A DNA stretch of 64,000 nt from Pseudoxanthomonas sp. JBR18 (GCF_028198165.1 NZ_CP116339.1:3603001-3667000), one strand, 5' to 3'. Positions 52,824 through 63,577 are shown, counted from the first letter of the stretch. Made by a program: numbers and translations. Notes: generated from the letters alone by a model not told the origin.

Positions 52824-55208
52824 TTAGAACTCTTCCCAGTTCCCCTCGGCCAGCGCTGGCTGGCTGGTCACCTCACGCGTCCTGGCCTTGGTCGCCGCCT
52901 GCTTGCCCTTCGGCGCGGCCGCCTTGGGCTTGCGCACGGCGGTGTGCGGGACCACGTTGGTGGGGGCCGGTTCGGGCTGGGTATCGGCGGCGTCGAGGCG
53001 GAAGACCGAGACCGCTTCGGCCAGGTGCCCGGCCTGCTCTTCCATCGAGCGCGCCGCGGCGGTGGCTTCCTCGACCAGGGCGGCGTTCTGCTGAGTGGTC
53101 TCGTCCATCTGGGTGATGGTCAGGTTGACCTGCTCGATGCCCGAGGACTGCTCCTGCGAGGCCGCCGCGATCTCGGCCATGATGTCGGTCACGCGCTGCA
53201 CGCTGTTCACGATCTCGCCCATGGTCTTGCCAGCCTGGTCGACCAGGGCCGAGCCGTTGGCCACCTTGCTCACCGAATCGTCGATCAGGCCCTTGATCTC
53301 CTTGGCGGCATTGGCCGAACGCTGGGCCAGGGTGCGCACCTCGGAGGCGACCACGGCAAAGCCGCGGCCCTGTTCGCCGGCGCGGGCGGCCTCCACCGCG
53401 GCATTGAGCGCCAGGATGTTGGTCTGGAAGGCGATGCCGTCGATGACCGAGATGATCTCGGCGATCTTCTTGGAGGAGGTCTCGATGTCGGACATGGTGG
53501 TGACCACTTGACCGACCACCGCGCCGCCCTTGGAGGCCACGTCGGCGGCGCCGACGGCCAGCTGGTTGGCCTGGCGGGCGCTCTCGGCGTTCTGCCTGAC
53601 CGTGGAGGTCAGTTCCTCCATCGAAGCGGCGGTCTCCTCCAGGTTGGCCGCCTGCTGCTCGGTACGGACCGACAGGTCACTGTTGCCGGCGGCGATCTCA
53701 CCGGCGGCGGTGTTGATTGCCGTGGAGGAGTGCTTGATCCGGCCCACGATGTCGGCCAACTGGTCGGCGGTGGCATTGGCATCGTCACGCATGCGCGCGA
53801 AGACCCCTTGGAAGTCGCCTTCCATGCGCACGGTCAGGTCACCGCTGGACAGGGCGGACAGCAGGGTGGAGATCTGATCGATGCTGGCGGCGTTGGCATC
53901 CAGCAGGCCATTGAGCTGCTGGGCCAACTGCAGGAAGAAGCCATGCTTGCCGTTGGCGTCCACGCGGCCGCTCAGGTCGCCGGCTGCGGCCGCACGCACG
54001 ATGCGGGCCACTTCGTCCTCGACCTGGGCTTCGATGGTGCGGTCGCGCCACTCGCAGACATCACCGGTCCATTGGCCCTGTTCGTTGCGGATGGCGGTCA
54101 CCACCAGGTTGAACACGCCGTCGCCCAGACGCTCTTCGGTCTGTGCCACACCACTGCGTTCGAGTTCGGCCACGGTCTGCTCGACCGTGCGCTGGGACAG
54201 GCCGAAATACGACAGCTGCTTGCCGATCACGGCCTTGGCATCGAACTCGGGTGCGGCCTGGCGCAGATTGTCCTGGTGCTCACTGACATTCTTCAGGAAG
54301 GCGGCGTTGGCGTAGATGATGGCGCGCTGGTCGTCGGTGATGAAGGTCGGGTTGGAGGAGCTGTCCAGCGCGGTGCGGATGCGCAGGTTCTCGCCGGCGA
54401 TCGCCTGGTCACGCTCGATGCGCTCGCGCAGGTCTTTCTGCATGCGCTGCAGGGCGTTCAGCAGTTCGCCGATCTCGTCGCGACGGTCGGTGACGATCCT
54501 GCTGTCCAGGTCGCCGGACGCAACCTGGTTGGCGATCTTCACCGCGCCGCCCATGGAGTTCGCCAGGGAGCGGGCGATCAGCCAGGCCAGGGTCAGTCCG
54601 CCCAGGACACTGGCGCCCAAGAGCACGAAGACCAGGGCGCTGGCGGTGTGATAGGACGACTGCGCCTGGTCCCTCGCTTCGCTGGCCTGGCGGTCGTTCT
54701 CCGCGATCAGGGTATCGATGTCCGAGACCAGCTCGGCATGTGCCTTCTGGTTGTCGCCGATGAAGCTGTCGATCGCATCATCGAGCAGGTCCAGTTCGAC
54801 CATTTCGCTGACCGAGGCGTAGGACGCGCGCGTTTTCTTCCAGTCGGCCACGATCTTGTTGTACATCGCACGTTCGTGGTCGTTGGCGATGTTCTTCGGA
54901 TAGGCCTTGAGCAGCTTGTCCAAGGTGGCTTCGATGACAAGCTTGCGGGCCTTGGCTTCCTGCTTGACCGTCTCGCTGCTGCGGATCAGGGCCTGGTAGC
55001 TGACATTGCGGTACTCGCCGATCAGGCTGCGCATCTCGCCCGCGGCGCGCACGCTGGGGACGGTCATGTCGCTCAGCTCACCGGCGACGCTGTTGATGGA
55101 GCGCATGCCGAAGTACGAGGCGACGCCCTGTACCAGCATGAGCGCGAGCACCAGGCCGAAGGCGATCATCAGCTTGGGTTTCAGTTTGAGGTCTTTGATC
55201 CACTGCAT
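52824..55208 (-). CDS. Methyl-accepting chemotaxis protein 1 (4-helix sensor, HAMP, PAS)
   Basis: A 794-residue receptor. A membrane helix (residues 11-30) is followed by a periplasmic four-helix bundle to about 185, a second membrane helix ([20 protein letters not shown]), HAMP, a PAS domain (about 270-390; [20 protein letters not shown]), a second HAMP-like region and the signalling domain. The hairpin tip is [29 protein letters not shown] (residues about 605-633; only the family core is quoted in part). The C-terminus NWEEF is a CheR/CheB tether. ATG 55208 has AAGGA upstream. Ligand unknown. Signalling-domain DNA is nearly the same as in the other MCP genes here. Confidence 0.93.
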   Translation of the reverse strand: MQWIKDLKLKPKLMIAFGLVLALMLVQGVASYFGMRSINSVAGELSDMTVPSVRAAGEMRSLIGEYRNVSYQALIRSSETVKQEAKARKLVIEATLDKLLKAYPKNIANDHERAMYNKIVADWKKTRASYASVSEMVELDLLDDAIDSFIGDNQKAHAELVSDIDTLIAENDRQASEARDQAQSSYHTASALVFVLLGASVLGGLTLAWLIARSLANSMGGAVKIANQVASGDLDSRIVTDRRDEIGELLNALQRMQKDLRERIERDQAIAGENLRIRTALDSSSNPTFITDDQRAIIYANAAFLKNVSEHQDNLRQAAPEFDAKAVIGKQLSYFGLSQRTVEQTVAELERSGVAQTEERLGDGVFNLVVTAIRNEQGQWTGDVCEWRDRTIEAQVEDEVARIVRAAAAGDLSGRVDANGKHGFFLQLAQQLNGLLDANAASIDQISTLLSALSSGDLTVRMEGDFQGVFARMRDDANATADQLADIVGRIKHSSTAINTAAGEIAAGNSDLSVRTEQQAANLEETAASMEELTSTVRQNAESARQANQLAVGAADVASKGGAVVGQVVTTMSDIETSSKKIAEIISVIDGIAFQTNILALNAAVEAARAGEQGRGFAVVASEVRTLAQRSANAAKEIKGLIDDSVSKVANGSALVDQAGKTMGEIVNSVQRVTDIMAEIAAASQEQSSGIEQVNLTITQMDETTQQNAALVEEATAAARSMEEQAGHLAEAVSVFRLDAADTQPEPAPTNVVPHTAVRKPKAAAPKGKQAATKARTREVTSQPALAEGNWEEF

Positions 55209-55292
55209 CGATCCGTTCCTTGTAGGTCGCCAGGCCATTCACCGAAACCCCACGGTGCCTGGAGCCGCCGTGGGATCGTGCCGGGACTTGGA

Positions 55293-55676
55293 TTACTTGA
55301 TCGTGGCCAGCTTCAGCTCGGAGGGCGAGCTGACTTCGATCTCGGCGCGTGCGCTATCGCGCTGGATCTTGCCGATGACGCAGATGTCCTTGCCTTCCAG
55401 CGTCTCGGGCGCGAAGCCGAACTTGGCGCGATCGGCGCCGGCGATGCGGGCGGAGAACTTGTGGCGCGGGAAGGCGCCGCCCATGTACAGGAAGGTCGGC
55501 TCACCCTCGGAGTTCTGGGCGTACTTGGCCTTCTCGACGTGTCCGCAGACCATGCCGTCCTTGCCGATGTAACGGGTTGCGACCTCGGCCGGGATCATTT
55601 CCTGTGCCTGGGCGAAGGTCTGGGCGGGAAGGGCGGACAGCAGGGTCAGGGGGACCAGGCAGAGCAGTGACTTCAT
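55293..55676 (-). CDS. Exported OB-fold-like protein in the motility regulon
   Basis: A 127-residue protein with a cleavable signal peptide (MKSLLCLVPLTLLSALPAQT, cut likely after AQTFA or AQA). The mature part is strand-rich: VCGHVEKAKYAQNSEGEPTF, LYMGGAFPRHKFSARIAGAD, GKDICVIGKIQ and ELKLATIK. The pattern VCGxV...PTFLxxG...KF...I.G..R..F...GKxICVxGxI is like small exported OB-fold proteins of unknown role. Two cysteines in the mature part may pair. It has its own FliA-type promoter and lies 84 bp upstream of mcp1, so the two may be co-transcribed. A hairpin, CCCACGG/CCGTGGG (55248-55274), lies in that gap. Confidence 0.78.
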   Translation of the reverse strand: MKSLLCLVPLTLLSALPAQTFAQAQEMIPAEVATRYIGKDGMVCGHVEKAKYAQNSEGEPTFLYMGGAFPRHKFSARIAGADRAKFGFAPETLEGKDICVIGKIQRDSARAEIEVSSPSELKLATIK

Positions 55677-55745
55677 GTTGGCGTTCTCCGTAAGAGTCAG
55701 TCAGGGCGAGTGGCGGGACGTGTTGTCCGACCGGCGACTGAATGG

Positions 55746-55772
55746 CTATCGGCAAAACCGTGAGCTTCTTAA
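55746..55772 (-). promoter_or_regulatory. FliA-type promoter of the exported OB-fold gene
   Basis: Minus strand: TTAAGAAG (55765-55772), an 11-bp spacer, then GCCGATAG (55746-55753). The start is about 60 nt before the ATG at 55676. Confidence 0.65.
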
Positions 55773-55816
55773 TAGGACAAAAGGTGATCCACTTGGCGTT
55801 TGCGTGATCCGAAATG

Positions 55817-55844
55817 AAAAAGGCCGCCGGGGGTGCCGGCGGCC
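55817..55844 (-). terminator. Terminator of cheW
   Basis: Stem GGCCGCCGG (55822-55830) and CCGGCGGCC (55836-55844) with a 5-nt loop, followed on the minus strand by TTTTT (55817-55821), 28 bp past the cheW stop. Confidence 0.9.
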
Positions 55845-55872
55845 GTTCGTGTCGAGGCGGGTCGGTGCAGGA

Positions 55873-56355
55873 TCAGGCGGCTTCGTCGACCGGGGCGTGC
55901 ACCAGGTCGGCGCTATCCAGCAGGGTCTCGATATCCAGCAGGATCAGCATGCGGTCGTCCTGGGTGCCGATCCCGCTGATGAAGCGGGTATCGACGGCGG
56001 CGCCGAACTCGGGGGTGGGGCGGATCTGCTCTTCCTTCAGCGGGATCACGTCCGAGACGCTGTCCACGACGATGCCGACCACGCGGTCCTCGACGTTGAG
56101 CACGATCATCACGGTGAAGGCGTCGTAGCGGGCTTCCTTCAGGCGCAACTTCAGGCGCAGGTCGATCACCGGGACGATGGTGCCGCGCAGGTTGATCACG
56201 CCCTTGATGTAGTCCGGCGCGTCCGGTACGCGGGTGACCTGGTCGTAGCCACGGATTTCCTGGACCTTGAGGATGTCCACGCCGTAGTGCTCCTCGCCCA
56301 GGGCGAAGCTGAGAAATTCGCCGCCACTCGCGGCGTCGGAAAGCTTGTCGTTCAT
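55873..56355 (-). CDS. cheW: Chemotaxis coupling protein CheW
   Basis: CheW links receptors to the kinase CheA. The 160-residue protein has the family segments FLSFALGEEHYGVDILKVQE, VPDAPDYIKGVINLRGTIVP (the receptor/CheA-binding NLRG) and VIDLRLKL. VGIVVDSVSDV and MLILLDIETLL follow. ATG 56355 is chosen because the family starts shortly before the first strand. It is single, between its own FliA-type promoter and a terminator; cheA and cheY are not in the window. Confidence 0.96.
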   Translation of the reverse strand: MNDKLSDAASGGEFLSFALGEEHYGVDILKVQEIRGYDQVTRVPDAPDYIKGVINLRGTIVPVIDLRLKLRLKEARYDAFTVMIVLNVEDRVVGIVVDSVSDVIPLKEEQIRPTPEFGAAVDTRFISGIGTQDDRMLILLDIETLLDSADLVHAPVDEAA

Positions 56356-56416
56356 GGGTCGCTCCACAGGCGATTGAAAGGGATGTGGTCGGTCTTGGCT
56401 GGATTGCTCACAAGCA

Positions 56417-56443
56417 ACATCGGCCGGGTCGGGCGTGACTTTA
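56417..56443 (-). promoter_or_regulatory. FliA-type promoter of cheW
   Basis: Minus strand: TAAAGTCA (56436-56443), an 11-bp spacer, then GCCGATGT (56417-56424). The -35 TAAAG is an exact match to the sigma-28 consensus. The start is about 55 nt before the ATG. Confidence 0.65.
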
Positions 56444-56462
56444 GCGCCGCGCCTGGCATGGG

Positions 56463-57248
56463 TCAGGCGACCCCGTTTCTGCGGGCCGTGCGCTCGCGGT
56501 CCACGCGGAAAATGTAGCGCTGGATCAACTCGTCGGCCCCGCGCGGCAGTTGGCCGAACTGCAGGCCGATGCGCAGGAATTCCACCCCGCTCGGCAGGAC
56601 CTGGCGTTGCTGGCTGCACACCATCAGCGGTACCGAGAACGGCTGATGGTCGGGCAGGGCCAGCTGGCATTCGGGGTAGGTGACATGCGTGGTGAGCCTG
56701 GGGACGTCGACGGGGAGCGCGACGGCCAGCCCACCACCGCTGATGTCCACCACCCGGGCCTCCAGCTCGATCGGGTCCGCCGCGCTGGAGTCGGGAATGC
56801 GCAGGATGCAGGTCGGGGACTCGGTGATCGGCGTCTCCAGCCGGTAGAACTCCCGACGCTGCAGGTAATACAGCGAGTCGGGTAGTGGGAAGCGGAAGGC
56901 GGTCCGGCCGTTCTGCTCGATCCGATCCAGTGCCTCGATCCGGAAGCGGACCCGGACCCGGTCCAACTGGGCGAAGCAGAGCAGGGTGCCGGCACGCTCG
57001 GCGGCCTGGTTGGAGGCTTCGTTGACGCTGCCATCCAGCAGGACCTGATCCTCGTCCTCGTCCACTTCCAGGATGGCGCTGGCGAAGGATTGATCGCGTC
57101 CCATCAGATGCACGGTGAGCGTGGCGCGCTGGTCGATCAGGGCCCTGAGCAGTCGCCTGATCTGCCGGGGATTGCGCAGCAGGTACTTGTCGTCGACCTC
57201 TTCGGTGGAGGCGTCGGGATGCGAATCGGTGGCGAGGCCTTCGGACAT
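56463..57248 (-). CDS. ycgR: Flagellar brake protein YcgR (PilZ domain)
   Basis: YcgR slows the flagellar motor when it binds cyclic di-GMP. The 261-residue protein has an N-terminal YcgR domain (residues about 25-125; NPRQIRRLLRALIDQRATLT) and a C-terminal PilZ domain. The ligand motifs are RREFYRLETP (RxxxR) and VVDISGGGLAVALP (D-x-S-x-x-G). Both are intact, so binding should be kept. It has a FliA-type promoter of its own. Together with RpfG and the EAL protein it makes three cyclic di-GMP proteins in 23 kb. Confidence 0.93.
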   Translation of the reverse strand: MSEGLATDSHPDASTEEVDDKYLLRNPRQIRRLLRALIDQRATLTVHLMGRDQSFASAILEVDEDEDQVLLDGSVNEASNQAAERAGTLLCFAQLDRVRVRFRIEALDRIEQNGRTAFRFPLPDSLYYLQRREFYRLETPITESPTCILRIPDSSAADPIELEARVVDISGGGLAVALPVDVPRLTTHVTYPECQLALPDHQPFSVPLMVCSQQRQVLPSGVEFLRIGLQFGQLPRGADELIQRYIFRVDRERTARRNGVA

Positions 57249-57305
57249 GGGATGGGTGAGGTGTTCCTGTGGACGGCGGCAGTCCTGCTGCTGCGCTCAG
57301 GATCG

Positions 57306-57332
57306 TTAACGGCAGGCGGCCGTGTGAATTGA
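57306..57332 (-). promoter_or_regulatory. FliA-type promoter of ycgR
   Basis: Minus strand: TCAATTCA (57325-57332), an 11-bp spacer, then GCCGTTAA (57306-57313). It overlaps the inverted repeat CAGGCGGC/GCCGCCTG (57313-57340), which may also act in ending the mcp2 transcript upstream. Confidence 0.55.
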
Positions 57333-57364
57333 GCCGCCTGTCCGTCGGCCAGCGCTGGCCGCCC

Positions 57365-59644
57365 TCAGAATTCCTCCCAGTGGGCTGCGGCGGCCACGCT
57401 GCTGGATTCCTGTTGCTTGCGTGCTGCGCCCGTCCGCGCCGCCGGCGCCTTTGGCTTGGTGGCGGATTTGACGGGCCCGGAAGCGGTGTTGGGGCGCACG
57501 CGGTTGGCGTCGAGCAAGCGGCTGACTTCGGACTTGGCGCCGGCCTGGGCGCGATGGGTGCGGAACACCGCCACGGTGTCGTTGAGTTGGCTCGCCTGCT
57601 CCTCCATCGCGCGCGCCGCGGCAGTGGCTTCCTCGACCAGGGCGGCGTTCTGCTGGGTGGTCTCGTCCATCTGGGTGATGGTCAGGTTGACCTGTTCGAT
57701 ACCCGAGGACTGCTCCTGCGAGGCCGCGGCGATCTCACTCATGATGTCGGTGACCCGCTGCACGCTGTTCACGATCTCGCCCATGGTCTTGCCGGCCTGG
57801 TCGACCAGGGCCGAGCCATTGGCCACCTTGCTCACCGAATCGTCGATCAGGCCCTTGATCTCCTTGGCGGCATTGGCCGAACGCTGGGCCAGGGTGCGCA
57901 CCTCGGAGGCGACCACCGCAAAGCCGCGGCCCTGTTCGCCGGCGCGCGCGGCTTCCACCGCGGCGTTGAGCGCCAGGATGTTGGTCTGGAAGGCGATGCC
58001 GTCGATGACCGAGATGATCTCGGCGATCTTCTTGGAGGAGGTCTCTATGTCGGACATGGTGGTGACCACCTGACCGACCACCGCCCCGCCCTTGGAGGCC
58101 ACGTCGGCGGCGCCGACGGCCAGCTGGTTGGCCTGGCGGGCGCTCTCGGCGTTCTGCTTGACCGTGGAGGTCAGCTCCTCCATCGAAGCGGCGGTTTCTT
58201 CCAGGTTGGCGGCCTGCTGCTCGGTACGCACCGACAGGTCGCTGTTGCCGGCCGCGATCTCACTGGAAGCGGTATTGATGTTGCCCGCCGCATCCTGGAT
58301 GCGGCTGACGATCTCGGTCAGCCGCTCGATGGTGGCATTGCCGTCGTCGCGCATCGCGGCGAACACCCCATGGAACTCGCCCTCCATGCGATGGGTCAGG
58401 TCGCCGTCGGCGATGGCGCGCAGCAGACCGGACAGCTCGCCCAGGCTCTGCTCGCTGACCGCCATCATGTTGTTGAGGTTGCCGATCATCTCGGCGAAGT
58501 CGTAGTCGAAGCGATCCACCTCGCCGCGTGCGGTGAAGTCGCCCGCCGCCGCCGCCGCGGACAGCCGCTTGATCTCGGTATTGATGCCCAACATGCTCGT
58601 GCGCACGTCGTTGACCGCCTGGCTGACCACGGCCTTTTCGTTGGGCAGGTCTTCCATACGCTGGGACAGGTCGCCCATTGCATAGCGCTTGGCCATCTCC
58701 ACCACGCTCATCTTGACGGCGATGTGGGTGGCGACCAGTACGTTGGTGCCACGGACCATTTCGCCGTACTGACCGGGGAAGGCGTCCTCGTCGATGCGAT
58801 AGCTGATCCAGCCTTCGCCGTGCTGGCGGCCCATTTCCTGCTGCGCATCCAGCACGTTGTGGATGACCTGGCGCATGCTCAGCAGGTCGCGCATCAGCGC
58901 GCCGATTTCATCGCGCGAGGGCGGCTCGACCTGGGTCTCCAGGTTGCCCTGGGAGACGGCGCGCGAAAGGGTCACGGCCGCCTCGAGCTGGCGGGTGATG
59001 CCGCGCGAGATGAACCAGCCGATCGCAACGGCCAGCGCCACGACCAGCGCGAGCGTGAACAGGATCAGCATCTTGGTCTGACGCAGGTCCGCACGAGTCG
59101 CGTCCATTTCGCTTTTCAGCTTGGCCAGCGCATGGTCGCTCAGCGCAACCAACTGCTTGAACAGGTCGCGGCGCAGCGGACGCGACTGGTCATCGGAGAT
59201 GGACTGGGCTGCTGCCACGTCCTGCCTGCGGATCGCCTCGTCCAGCTGGGCGCTGGCGGCCAGGTAGCGCCCCAGCGTGTCATTGGCCTGGGCGTACATC
59301 TCCTTTTCTTTCGGGTCGATTAGCGATTTCTCGATAACGCCCTGGGTCGCAGCCACATCGTCGCGGACCTTTTGTTTGCGCTTGAAGTAATCCTCCACGG
59401 CCTTGGGATCGTCGGCGCGGGCGATCTGGGCCAACTCGTAGGTGCGGAACTCGCCGAGCTGGGCGCGGATTTCCGCCATGGCCTGGGTGGCCGGCACCCA
59501 GTCGTTCTGGATGCGGTCGAATTCAGTGATCGAGGTCGCCGTGCGGCTGAAGGTGAAGGCCCCCAGCGCCATGGACAGCAGGGTGATGCCGGCAAAGCCG
59601 ATCGCCAGCTTGACGCCGATCCTGAGGTCATTGAACCAGTTCAT
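57365..59644 (-). CDS. Methyl-accepting chemotaxis protein 2 (4-helix sensor, HAMP)
   Basis: A 759-residue receptor. A membrane helix (residues 11-30) leads to a periplasmic four-helix bundle to about 190 ([40 protein letters not shown]). A second membrane helix ([20 protein letters not shown]), HAMP, a long cytoplasmic linker with extra HAMP-like parts and the signalling domain follow. It ends HWEEF, a CheR/CheB tether. The sensor is clearly related to the lone sensor protein encoded 47 bp upstream, and the two are probably co-transcribed from the FliA-type promoter at 60323. Confidence 0.93.
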   Translation of the reverse strand: MNWFNDLRIGVKLAIGFAGITLLSMALGAFTFSRTATSITEFDRIQNDWVPATQAMAEIRAQLGEFRTYELAQIARADDPKAVEDYFKRKQKVRDDVAATQGVIEKSLIDPKEKEMYAQANDTLGRYLAASAQLDEAIRRQDVAAAQSISDDQSRPLRRDLFKQLVALSDHALAKLKSEMDATRADLRQTKMLILFTLALVVALAVAIGWFISRGITRQLEAAVTLSRAVSQGNLETQVEPPSRDEIGALMRDLLSMRQVIHNVLDAQQEMGRQHGEGWISYRIDEDAFPGQYGEMVRGTNVLVATHIAVKMSVVEMAKRYAMGDLSQRMEDLPNEKAVVSQAVNDVRTSMLGINTEIKRLSAAAAAGDFTARGEVDRFDYDFAEMIGNLNNMMAVSEQSLGELSGLLRAIADGDLTHRMEGEFHGVFAAMRDDGNATIERLTEIVSRIQDAAGNINTASSEIAAGNSDLSVRTEQQAANLEETAASMEELTSTVKQNAESARQANQLAVGAADVASKGGAVVGQVVTTMSDIETSSKKIAEIISVIDGIAFQTNILALNAAVEAARAGEQGRGFAVVASEVRTLAQRSANAAKEIKGLIDDSVSKVANGSALVDQAGKTMGEIVNSVQRVTDIMSEIAAASQEQSSGIEQVNLTITQMDETTQQNAALVEEATAAARAMEEQASQLNDTVAVFRTHRAQAGAKSEVSRLLDANRVRPNTASGPVKSATKPKAPAARTGAARKQQESSSVAAAAHWEEF

Positions 59645-59691
59645 TGTGACGTCTCCTCGGCGCGGTTGGCCGGTTGCAGTGTTGTGGTGGT

Positions 59692-60246
59692 TTACCGGGC
59701 GGCCAGCGGCTGGGCGGCCGGCAGGCGGTAGGTGTCTTCGGTCAGGGCGACGATCGCCTTGAACAGGGCGCGGCGAAGCGGCTGGGCCTCGGCGATGGCG
59801 AGCTGGTCGGCCTTGGCGTGGTTGCCGTCGTGCACCGCGGCCTCGATGCGCGCATGGGCGTCCAGATAGGCGCGCAGGCGTTGCTTGACCTCCTGCACCC
59901 GTGGCGCGTGCTGCGCCGGCGGCTTGGTGGCTTCGTAGTCGGCCAGTGCCTGGGTGGCGCGCTTCAGGGAGGCGGCGATGCGCTTGTCGTAGTCGGCCAC
60001 GGCTGCCGCATCGTCCCCATGGGAGACCTGGGCCAGTTCATAAGCGCGCATCTCGGCCAATTCGGCGCGCAGTTCGTGCAGGGCCAGGGTCGCGGGCGCC
60101 CATTGGGTCTGCAGGACGACCAGGCGGTCCTGTGTACGGTTCAAGGGGGCGGTGCCGAGTTCCTCCACCGTCACCAACAGGGCCATGACGGCCAGACAGA
60201 TTCCGACCATTCCCAGGCGGATCTTGAGACGAACGCGGCGGTTCAT
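59692..60246 (-). CDS. Lone MCP-type four-helix sensor protein without signalling domain
   Basis: A 184-residue protein made of one N-terminal membrane helix ([20 protein letters not shown]) and a periplasmic four-helix bundle. It has no second membrane helix, HAMP or signalling domain. It aligns by eye with the sensor of mcp2: [20 protein letters not shown] against [20 protein letters not shown], and [15 protein letters not shown] against [15 protein letters not shown]. It has its own start, stop and FliA-type promoter. It may be the remains of a receptor, or a working accessory protein that pairs with MCP2. The stop falls about 20 residues before the second helix would begin. Confidence 0.8.
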   Translation of the reverse strand: MNRRVRLKIRLGMVGICLAVMALLVTVEELGTAPLNRTQDRLVVLQTQWAPATLALHELRAELAEMRAYELAQVSHGDDAAAVADYDKRIAASLKRATQALADYEATKPPAQHAPRVQEVKQRLRAYLDAHARIEAAVHDGNHAKADQLAIAEAQPLRRALFKAIVALTEDTYRLPAAQPLAAR

Positions 60247-60322
60247 GTGACGCTCCTGAGCGTGAGCTCTTCCAGTGAGTGCAGGGGTCGACGGCGAGTG
60301 TTAAGACGGTGTGACAACAGCA

Positions 60323-60350
60323 ATATCGGCGTGCTGGCGCGCTTTCTTGA
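60323..60350 (-). promoter_or_regulatory. FliA-type promoter of lone sensor gene and mcp2
   Basis: Minus strand: TCAAGAAA (60343-60350), a 12-bp spacer, then GCCGATAT (60323-60330). The start is about 70 nt before the ATG at 60246. The rest of the 304-bp gap 60247-60550 holds only the mcp3 terminator. Confidence 0.6.
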
Positions 60351-60486
60351 AGAACGCGTGAGACGTGGCAATCCGCGCTGATGTGCGTTGAATCACAGAT
60401 TCGCGACGTCTTCGACCAAGGTCTTGTAGGTAGGGGGGCGTCCACGAAGCGGCTTGTGCTGGCGCCCAGCGACGCATCGGCACAAC

Positions 60487-60514
60487 AAAAAGGCCGCCCC
60501 GGGAGGGGGCGGCC
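60487..60514 (-). terminator. Terminator of mcp3
   Basis: GGCCGCCCC (60492-60500) and GGGGCGGCC (60506-60514) with a GGGAG loop, followed on the minus strand by TTTTT (60487-60491). Confidence 0.9.
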
Positions 60515-60550
60515 GATCTCGGTCCGGCGACGGCAGGCATCGCTGCCGCC

Positions 60551-63334
60551 TCAGAACTCCTGCCAATGCGCGCCGTCGGCGGCCTGGGTGGCGGTCGCCT
60601 TGGGCATCGCGCGTGGAGCCGGACGCGCCGCCGGAGGCGGAGCCTTGCGCGGCGGCGCGCTCCGGGTCGCGGCCACTAGCGTCGGCCGCGACGGCATGGC
60701 CGGTGCCGAGGCGCTCAGCTTGAATAGCGACACGGTCTCGCTCAGGCGCGTAGCCTGTTCTTCCATGGCGCGCGCGGCGGCCGTGGCTTCCTCGACCAGA
60801 GCGGCGTTCTGCTGGGTGGCCTCGTCCATCTGGGTCACGGTCAGGTTGACCTGCTCGATACCCGAGGACTGCTCCTGCGAGGCCGCCGAGATCTCGCCCA
60901 TGATGTCGGTCACCCGCTGCACGCTGTTCACGATCTCGCCCATGGTCCTGCCAGCCTGGTCGACCAGGGCCGAGCCATTGGCGACCTTGCTCACCGAATC
61001 ATCGATCAGGCCCTTGATCTCCTTGGCCGCGTTGGCCGAACGCTGGGCCAGGGTGCGTACCTCGGAGGCGACCACGGCAAAGCCGCGGCCCTGTTCGCCG
61101 GCACGGGCGGCTTCCACTGCGGCGTTGAGCGCGAGGATGTTGGTCTGGAAGGCGATGCCGTCGATGACCGAGATGATCTCGGCGATCTTCTTGGAGGAGG
61201 CTTCGATGTCGGACATGGTGGTGACCACCTGACCGACCACCGCACCACCCTTGGAGGCCACGTCGGCGGCGCCTGCGGCCAGTTGATTGGCCTGGCGGGC
61301 ATGCTCGGCGTTCTGCTTGACGGTGGAGGTCAGTTCCTCCATCGAAGCGGCGGTTTCCTCCAGGTTGGCGGCCTGCTGTTCGGTACGTTGAGACAGGTCG
61401 TTGTTGCCCGAGGCGATTTCGGTGGAAGCGGTATTGATGCTGCCGGCTGCCTTCTGGATGCTGCCTACGATCTGCGCCAGCTTGTCGCAGGTGCCGTTGG
61501 CGTTGTCGCGGATCTGGGCGAAGACCCCATGGAAATCCCCCTCCATGCGTACGGTCAGGTCGCCGTCGGCCAGCCCCGAGAGCAGCTTGGAGATTTCATC
61601 CAGGCTGGTGGCATTGGATTCCAGCAGTTCGTTGAGCTGACGCGCCAGTTCCAGGAAGAAACCGTCCTTGTTGTCGGTGCGCACGCGCCGGTCCATCTGG
61701 CCGGCCGCCGCGGCCTTGACGATGGAGGCCACTTCTTCTTCGACCATCACCTCGGTGGTGCGGTCGGCCCACTCGACCACATACCCCTGGGTCTGGCCGG
61801 CCTCGTCGGTGATGGCGTTGATGATCAGGCGCATGGTCCGGCCGCCGACGCGGATCTGGGCACGGTGGGTGCCCTTGAGCTGGGCCAGCATCCGGGCCTG
61901 GTGCTCGGGATGCTTGTGGAACACGTCGATGCTGCTGCCCACCAGCGCGTCTGCGTTGAACTGGGGCAGGTCGCGGCGCAAGTCCTCCTGGGCCTCGCGC
62001 AGCATGGCCTGCAGCGGACTGTTGACGTAGACGATGGTGCGGTCGCGGTCGGCAATCATCACGTTGGTGGTGACGCTTTCCAGGGCCGAACGGATGCGCA
62101 GGCTCTCGCTGGCGATCACCGCATCGCGATCGATGCGCGATTTCAGGTTGGATTGCATGCGCTGCATGGACTTCATCAACTCGCCGACCTCGTCCTGCGC
62201 GGAGGTGTCGATGCGGCCGTCGAGCCTGCCTTCGGCCACGTCGTGGGCGATGGCGCCGGCGCGCGCCAGCGGGCGGCTGACCAGGCGCCGGGCGACGATG
62301 AAGACCAGGGTCGCCAGGGCCACGATCGCCAGCAGCGACAGGCCCAGCATGCGCAGCATCAGACCATGCAGGGTCGCGGTCAGGGCGGTGCGCGGCTCGA
62401 CGCCGATCAGGGTCCATTTCCAGGGGCCGAACGGCTCGGCACTGGCCATGACCGGGACCGGCTCGGCGTTGGTCGAGGGTGCGAGCGCCAGGGTCGCGCT
62501 GCCGCCCTTGCCGTCGATCAGCGCGGCAAGGGCGGCCTTGTCCTCGGGGGCGACCAGGCTGTCCACGCGGGCGCCTTCCTGCCCGGAATGAACCACCAGG
62601 GTGCCTTGCTTCTCGCCGGCCGCGGTGTCGACGATCATGAAATAGCCGTCGTCCCCGACCTTCATGCCACGCACCTGCTCCTTCAGCGCGGCCAGGCCGG
62701 CGCCGTAGTCGACGCCCACGAACAGGATGCCGATGACCTTGCCGTCGGCGTCGGCCACCGGGCGGTAATGGGTCATGTAGTCGCGTCCGAACAGTCGCGC
62801 GCGCCCGGTGTAGGGCTTGCCAGCCAGCATCAGTGCGTAGGCGGGGTGGGTGTGGTCCAGCGCGGTGCCGATCACGCGCTCGTTCTTGTCGTTGGTCAGC
62901 GAGGTGGACAGGCGCACGAAGTCATCGCCGGTGCGGCTGAAGATCGTGGCCACCGCACCGGTGCTGGCGGTGAAGCGGTCCACCAGGCGGTAGTCGCCGC
63001 TCAACGGCTTGCCGCCAAAGGTGAGCTGGGGCACGGCGAACTTGCCCAACTCGACCACCGACGCCGCGTCGCTCGCGATCGGCCCCGCCGGCAGCATCGC
63101 GGCGAAGCCACCGGTGAGCCGTTCGGTGTCCTCGGTCAACGAGCGGTCGTAGAGGGCGATGGTGTCGTGCAGAACATGGGTGGCCGTCTCCAGGCCGCGC
63201 TGGGTCTGGGTCTCGTAGGCCGAGGCGGACTGCCGGTAGGCCAGCCAGGTCAGCAGCAGCAGGGCCGTGGCGGTTGCCGCGGTGACCATCAGCGCCAGGC
63301 GCAGGCCGATGGGGAGCTTGGAGAGTCTGTTCAT
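60551..63334 (-). CDS. Methyl-accepting chemotaxis protein 3 (Cache sensor, HAMP, PAS)
   Basis: A 927-residue receptor with a different, larger sensor. Membrane helix 1 (residues 10-32, [19 protein letters not shown]) is followed by a periplasmic double-Cache region to about 320 (Cache3/Cache2 type; [40 protein letters not shown]). A second helix, HAMP, a PAS domain ([20 protein letters not shown]) and the signalling domain follow. It ends HWQEF, a variant CheR/CheB tether. Such Cache sensors often bind small organic acids or amino acids; the ligand here is unknown. ATG 63334 puts the first helix at the N-terminus; the upstream open frame is not protein-like. Confidence 0.93.
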   Translation of the reverse strand: MNRLSKLPIGLRLALMVTAATATALLLLTWLAYRQSASAYETQTQRGLETATHVLHDTIALYDRSLTEDTERLTGGFAAMLPAGPIASDAASVVELGKFAVPQLTFGGKPLSGDYRLVDRFTASTGAVATIFSRTGDDFVRLSTSLTNDKNERVIGTALDHTHPAYALMLAGKPYTGRARLFGRDYMTHYRPVADADGKVIGILFVGVDYGAGLAALKEQVRGMKVGDDGYFMIVDTAAGEKQGTLVVHSGQEGARVDSLVAPEDKAALAALIDGKGGSATLALAPSTNAEPVPVMASAEPFGPWKWTLIGVEPRTALTATLHGLMLRMLGLSLLAIVALATLVFIVARRLVSRPLARAGAIAHDVAEGRLDGRIDTSAQDEVGELMKSMQRMQSNLKSRIDRDAVIASESLRIRSALESVTTNVMIADRDRTIVYVNSPLQAMLREAQEDLRRDLPQFNADALVGSSIDVFHKHPEHQARMLAQLKGTHRAQIRVGGRTMRLIINAITDEAGQTQGYVVEWADRTTEVMVEEEVASIVKAAAAGQMDRRVRTDNKDGFFLELARQLNELLESNATSLDEISKLLSGLADGDLTVRMEGDFHGVFAQIRDNANGTCDKLAQIVGSIQKAAGSINTASTEIASGNNDLSQRTEQQAANLEETAASMEELTSTVKQNAEHARQANQLAAGAADVASKGGAVVGQVVTTMSDIEASSKKIAEIISVIDGIAFQTNILALNAAVEAARAGEQGRGFAVVASEVRTLAQRSANAAKEIKGLIDDSVSKVANGSALVDQAGRTMGEIVNSVQRVTDIMGEISAASQEQSSGIEQVNLTVTQMDEATQQNAALVEEATAAARAMEEQATRLSETVSLFKLSASAPAMPSRPTLVAATRSAPPRKAPPPAARPAPRAMPKATATQAADGAHWQEF

Positions 63335-63441
63335 GGAGGGAGTTCCATTGGCGGTCTGGCGCGGCGCGTGATCCGTGTCAGGCGGTTCCAGGTTTCTTGA
63401 GGGTGCGGGACGCCGCCCAGGGCGGGTTCGTGTTGCTTGAG

Positions 63442-63468
63442 TTATCGGCAGCGGTGCCTGGAACCTGA
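63442..63468 (-). promoter_or_regulatory. FliA-type promoter of mcp3
   Basis: Minus strand: TCAGGTTC (63461-63468), an 11-bp spacer, then GCCGATAA (63442-63449). The -10 is an exact sigma-28 consensus. The start is about 100 nt before the ATG. Confidence 0.65.
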
Positions 63469-63577
63469 TGCCGCCGCATGACGCGTTGTGCATCCTGTCC
63501 AGTGAGACTAACTGGTGCTCGATCTGACAGGTCCCGTGGCGTCGCGGCACGGACGGCTGTGGACCCCTCCACTTCGC

